Under the pieces are notes generated by a model that worked only from the letters and a program-made list of their open reading frames with translations, had not been told where the DNA came from and made no database searches. Of a stretch of DNA of 30,273 nt, positions 27,276 through 30,273 are shown piece after piece (positions within the stretch are counted from its first letter, which is position 1; every line of letters begins with the position of its first letter). The DNA is from a virus. The stretch lies in the IMG/VR virus record IMGVR_UViG_3300021356_000109, positions 1-30,273 of that record. One strand, given 5' to 3'. The translations under genes were made by a program, and so were the position numbers.

Positions 27276-28693
27276 GAGAAAATCAGCGTGGTGATCAAGT
27301 CTCACTAGTTGAAGGACGGTATGTCTCAAAATATTTTAAAGATAGTAAAGAGACACTAGCAGATCTCAATGCCGTTAGTCCATCATTCTGCCTAGCAAAA
27401 TGGTTCAATGTGTCAATTCACATCCCAACAGGGCAGACTCATAGTTGTTATCATCCTCAATCTCACGCTATACCATTAGACGAGTTAGCGGCTAATCCCG
27501 ATGCTATTCATAATACCAGCCATAAAATACAGCAGCGGTATAAGATGTTAGAAGGAGAGCGTCCAAAAGAATGTAGTTACTGCTGGGATATTGAAGATCA
27601 AGGCAATATTAGCGACAGAGCTTACCGCAGTAATGATGTTCAAGAGGAAGGACTAGTTCAAAAAGCATTAGCCAATGTTCAACACCCAACTCCGCGCTAT
27701 ATGGAGGTAAATTTTAATCAGGCTTGTAATTTCAAGTGTGCTTATTGTTCTCCGCACTTATCTACAGAGTGGCTCAAAGAGGTACAAGAACATGGCGGTT
27801 ACAAATTATCATCAGGAACGCATAATGATAAAGGTTGGGTAGATAGATTAGGTATCGATAACAGTCCAGATAATCCTTATGTTCAATCGTTTTGGGAATG
27901 GTGGCCCACTGTATATAAGGATCTAAAAACATTTAGAATGACAGGCGGTGAACCGCTAATGGATAAGAATACTTTTAGGGTATTTGATTATGTAAAAGAA
28001 AACCCAAATCCAGAACTTAATTTGTGTATTACAAGTAATTGTTGTCCGCCAGGCAATCAATGGAATAAGTTTATGGATGCTATAAAAGAAATAGCAAATG
28101 AAGAAACACTCAACCATTTTCAATTGTATTGTAGCTTAGATACTTGGGGAGAGCAAGCAGAATATATTCGTAACGGTTTAGATTATGAAATACTAAGAAA
28201 AAATATTATACAATTTTTAACAGAATGTAAAAATCATAGCTTGGGCTTTATAATCACTTCAAATTTGCTTAGTCTTCCTAATTGGTGTAAGTTTATAGAA
28301 ACTATTCATGAGTTACGATGTAATATAAATAATGAGAGACAACTAATATGGTTTGATACTCCTATGCTACATCATCCTAATTGGCTGAGTATGAGACTAG
28401 CAACACCTGAAATGCTTAATAACTTACAACTTAGTATAAACTTTATGGAAGAAAATAAAGAAACTTCCAATAATAGATTTAAAGGTTTTAAAGATTTTGA
28501 GATTGACAAAGTAAGACGATTATATGATTGGGCTAAACAGCCTTTTAGTGATGAAGAAGAACAGAAACATAAGATAGATTTTTATCTATTTTTTACTGAG
28601 CACGATAAAAGACGCAACACAAATTTTACAAAAACATTTCCAACTATGACAAACTTTATTAAACAGTGTAAGGAGTATTATGAGCAACGGTGA
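27272..28693 (+). CDS. Radical-SAM enzyme 1 with N-terminal auxiliary Cys set (473 aa)
   Basis: A radical-SAM core is shown by C-x3-C-x2-C (CNFKCAYC, Cys152, 156, 159) and by GGEP (225-228) in FRMTGGEPLM, the SAM-binding motif. SLDTWGEQAEYIRNG lies near 285. Upstream of the core are four cysteines: Cys40 (FCLAKW), Cys59 (SCYHP), and Cys101 and Cys104 (ECSYCW). The next gene repeats the first three with the same spacing (19, 42, 3 residues). They could hold a second iron-sulfur cluster, as SPASM/twitch proteins do at the C-terminus; here the set precedes the core. The family includes peptide- and protein-modifying enzymes, though other substrates exist. It is coupled to the GT gene before it by an atga overlap with a ggagatgga site. 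Target unknown. Confidence 0.9.
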   Translation: MRENQRGDQVSLVEGRYVSKYFKDSKETLADLNAVSPSFCLAKWFNVSIHIPTGQTHSCYHPQSHAIPLDELAANPDAIHNTSHKIQQRYKMLEGERPKECSYCWDIEDQGNISDRAYRSNDVQEEGLVQKALANVQHPTPRYMEVNFNQACNFKCAYCSPHLSTEWLKEVQEHGGYKLSSGTHNDKGWVDRLGIDNSPDNPYVQSFWEWWPTVYKDLKTFRMTGGEPLMDKNTFRVFDYVKENPNPELNLCITSNCCPPGNQWNKFMDAIKEIANEETLNHFQLYCSLDTWGEQAEYIRNGLDYEILRKNIIQFLTECKNHSLGFIITSNLLSLPNWCKFIETIHELRCNINNERQLIWFDTPMLHHPNWLSMRLATPEMLNNLQLSINFMEENKETSNNRFKGFKDFEIDKVRRLYDWAKQPFSDEEEQKHKIDFYLFFTEHDKRRNTNFTKTFPTMTNFIKQCKEYYEQR

Positions 28694-30044
28694 TGATCAT
28701 GTCCAAAAAGTGCGAGCTGTTGCAGATAGACTGAACGCAGTAGGTCCAGGATTTTGTGCTATGAAATGGTTACACCAAACTTTGTATTTACATACAGGTG
28801 ATAATCATAGCTGTTACCATCCACGCCCGCATCATATTCCTTTACATAATTTAAAAGATAATCCATCTGCGTTACATAATACTGATTGGAAGAAAGAGCA
28901 AAGAAAAATAATGTTAGAAGGCGGGCGCCCAGATGAGTGTTATTATTGCTGGAATATTGAAGATTTAGAAGGCGATCATTTGTCAGATAGGATGTTTCAT
29001 AGCTCTAGTTCGTTTGCTGAACCAGCGATTGAACAAATAGCAAAGATGCCTTGGGACGCTAATATAAACCCAAGGTATTTAGAAGTATCGTTTGGTAACG
29101 GATGTAACTATAGATGTGGTTATTGTTGTCCTCAAGCAAGCACTTTATGGATGGAAGAAATTGAGACACACGGCAATTATGATTTGACATATAATCAGTA
29201 TGGAACAGAGTTTTTGCGAAGCGGAAAGTATTATGGTCCAAATGATGATAATCCGTATATTGACGCATTTTGGAAATGGTGGCCCAGCTTAAAAAATGAT
29301 TTATGGACACTTCGTATTACTGGCGGTGAGCCATTAATGAATCCTGGAGCTATGCAGTTTTTTGATTTATTGGAAAATGAACCATCTCCAAACCTAGAGA
29401 TCAGCCTAAATAGTAATTTAGGTGTTACTACAAAAAAGATCGATAGAATGTATGATAGGATACGAAGTTTATTAGATCAAAAGAAAATTAGACATTTTAG
29501 ACTTTTTTCAAGTATTGATACTTGGGGCCCGCAAGCTGAATATATGCGAACTGGAATGAAGTTAGATCACTGGGAACGCAATCTTAAAAAAGCATTGGAG
29601 ATGGGGTTTGAGGTTAGTCTTATGTGTACATTTAACGTTTTATGTGTTACAAACTATAAATCGTTGTTACATAAAATAAAAGAATGGAGAGCAGAGTATG
29701 GTAAAAATGCTATTTCATTTGATGTTCCCTATCTTAAAGAACCGCCTCATTGGATGATTAATATCTTGCCTGAAAGTTTTATGGATTACATGCATGATAC
29801 GCTAGACTTTATTCATAATGATTCTGATTTTTTATCAGTAGAGTATGAGAGATTTAAACGAGTCACCAATTATATGAAAACCAATCCAGTTGATCAGAGT
29901 AAAATTTTACAAGGGCAACGAGATTTTTATTCTTTCTTTACAGAAAATGATAAACGATTAGGAACTGATTTGTTAGCTACATTTCCTGAGTATAAAGATT
30001 TTTATTATTATTGTAAAGACGTCTACGAGACTTATGAAAAATGA
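28680..30044 (+). CDS. Radical-SAM enzyme 2, paralogue of the upstream gene (454 aa)
   Basis: The protein matches its upstream neighbour in domain order: Cys26 (FCAMKW), Cys45 (SCYHP), Cys87 and Cys90 (ECYYCW), then the core C-x3-C-x2-C (CNYRCGYC, Cys142, 146, 149), GGEP (215-218) in LRITGGEPLM, SIDTWGPQAEYMRTG near 285, and a shared C-terminus (FFTENDKR, TFPEYKDF). An extra Cys150 follows the core motif. No SPASM-type cysteine cluster is seen at the C-terminus. The start has aaggag (28670-28675) and overlaps the previous gene by 14 bases. Two paralogous enzymes in tandem suggest successive or differing modifications, or a heteromeric pair. The substrate is unknown; an adjacent protein or a virion protein is possible. 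Confidence 0.9.
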   Translation: MSNGDDHVQKVRAVADRLNAVGPGFCAMKWLHQTLYLHTGDNHSCYHPRPHHIPLHNLKDNPSALHNTDWKKEQRKIMLEGGRPDECYYCWNIEDLEGDHLSDRMFHSSSSFAEPAIEQIAKMPWDANINPRYLEVSFGNGCNYRCGYCCPQASTLWMEEIETHGNYDLTYNQYGTEFLRSGKYYGPNDDNPYIDAFWKWWPSLKNDLWTLRITGGEPLMNPGAMQFFDLLENEPSPNLEISLNSNLGVTTKKIDRMYDRIRSLLDQKKIRHFRLFSSIDTWGPQAEYMRTGMKLDHWERNLKKALEMGFEVSLMCTFNVLCVTNYKSLLHKIKEWRAEYGKNAISFDVPYLKEPPHWMINILPESFMDYMHDTLDFIHNDSDFLSVEYERFKRVTNYMKTNPVDQSKILQGQRDFYSFFTENDKRLGTDLLATFPEYKDFYYYCKDVYETYEK

Positions 30045-30273
30045 GCTATGTATATTATAATGACGATGGAATAATAATAGCCGCGTCAAATGATTTGTTA
30101 GAAGATTTTTCAGATGCTAATATTTTAGAAATTAAATTTAAAAAAATAGAAAAATTGTTAATTGGTGAGCATAAGCCATCAGAGTATAAAGTTTATAAAA
30201 ATAAACTGATATATGAAAAAGAAAAAATAGACCCTATGCTACCGCTTGAGCCAGAACCTGAACCTGAGCCAGA
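30041..30273 (+). CDS. MSYV-family protein B, 3' end outside window (first 77 codons)
   Basis: The frame opens at the ATG at 30041 (atga overlap with the radical-SAM stop) and is still open at the window edge. The first 65 residues resemble those of the 201-residue protein at 25757: MSYVYYNDDGIIIAASN against MSYVCFNVREGNILAITNN, and IEKLLIGEHKPSEYKVY against VEDILLGNEDYANFKVM. Instead of continuing into the second domain of that protein, it then enters a Glu-Pro repeat (EPEPEPEP, 30246-30273), usually a stiff linker. What follows is not visible. Such a layout would fit a small domain tethered to another domain. No function is recognised. Confidence 0.8.
   Translation, partial: MSYVYYNDDGIIIAASNDLLEDFSDANILEIKFKKIEKLLIGEHKPSEYKVYKNKLIYEKEKIDPMLPLEPEPEPEP

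Noticed and set aside
11602-28930. An exact 14-base match (gaaggcgggcgccc) at 11602-11615 and 28917-28930, containing a GGGCGCCC palindrome
   Set aside because: Both copies encode Glu/Gly-Gly-Arg-Pro within protein-coding frames, there are only two, and they are far apart. Chance plus codon constraint explains them.

Overview
This AT-rich window looks like the late, virion-structural part of the genome of a marine T4-like myovirus, of the kind that infects SAR11-type bacteria or picocyanobacteria. The host itself cannot be read from the sequence. The reasons are: all genes lie on the + strand and are packed almost without gaps; one site matches the T4 late-promoter consensus TATAAATA exactly and others nearly so; there are tandem tail-fibre paralogues, one with a phage tail-collar domain; and a set of glycosyltransferase-like and radical-SAM genes follows the fibre genes directly. 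I see no tRNA, rRNA, CRISPR array, insertion sequence or clear factor-independent terminator.

Layout. (1) Positions 1-15276 hold one open frame, cut off on its left by the window edge (at least 5091 codons). It encodes a giant mosaic virion or adhesin protein. It contains seven FG-GAP-type blades that together look like an integrin-alpha-like beta-propeller, split by a large insertion. It also has short aromatic 'Y..GD.V.....Y.A' modules, Gly-rich 'GYGY.SPP' modules and a C-terminal run of repeated beta modules. (2) 15297-15899 is a conserved 200-residue structural protein. (3) 15901-21671 holds three consecutive fibre-type genes that share an N-terminal domain and differ in their C-terminal ends, which suggests one attachment point and three tips. 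(4) 21692-23575 holds two tandem paralogues of about 300 residues, also probably virion surface proteins. (5) After a 55-base gap with a perfect 10-bp inverted repeat around the next ribosome-binding site, 23631-30273 is a translationally coupled run. It comprises a 115-residue conserved protein, two paralogous GT-A-like proteins, a 201-residue protein of unknown function, a third GT-A-like protein, two paralogous radical-SAM enzymes with an extra N-terminal four-cysteine set, and the start of a gene whose N-terminus resembles the 201-residue protein.

How the genes may work together (inference): the first part makes a large, modular, host-contacting apparatus. The second part is a compact set of tailoring enzymes, co-translated and probably expressed late, whose most economical role is to modify virion surface proteins or glycans. 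The coupled glycosyltransferase, radical-SAM and MSYV-family cluster is the best candidate here for an undescribed system. The giant propeller-bearing protein comes second.
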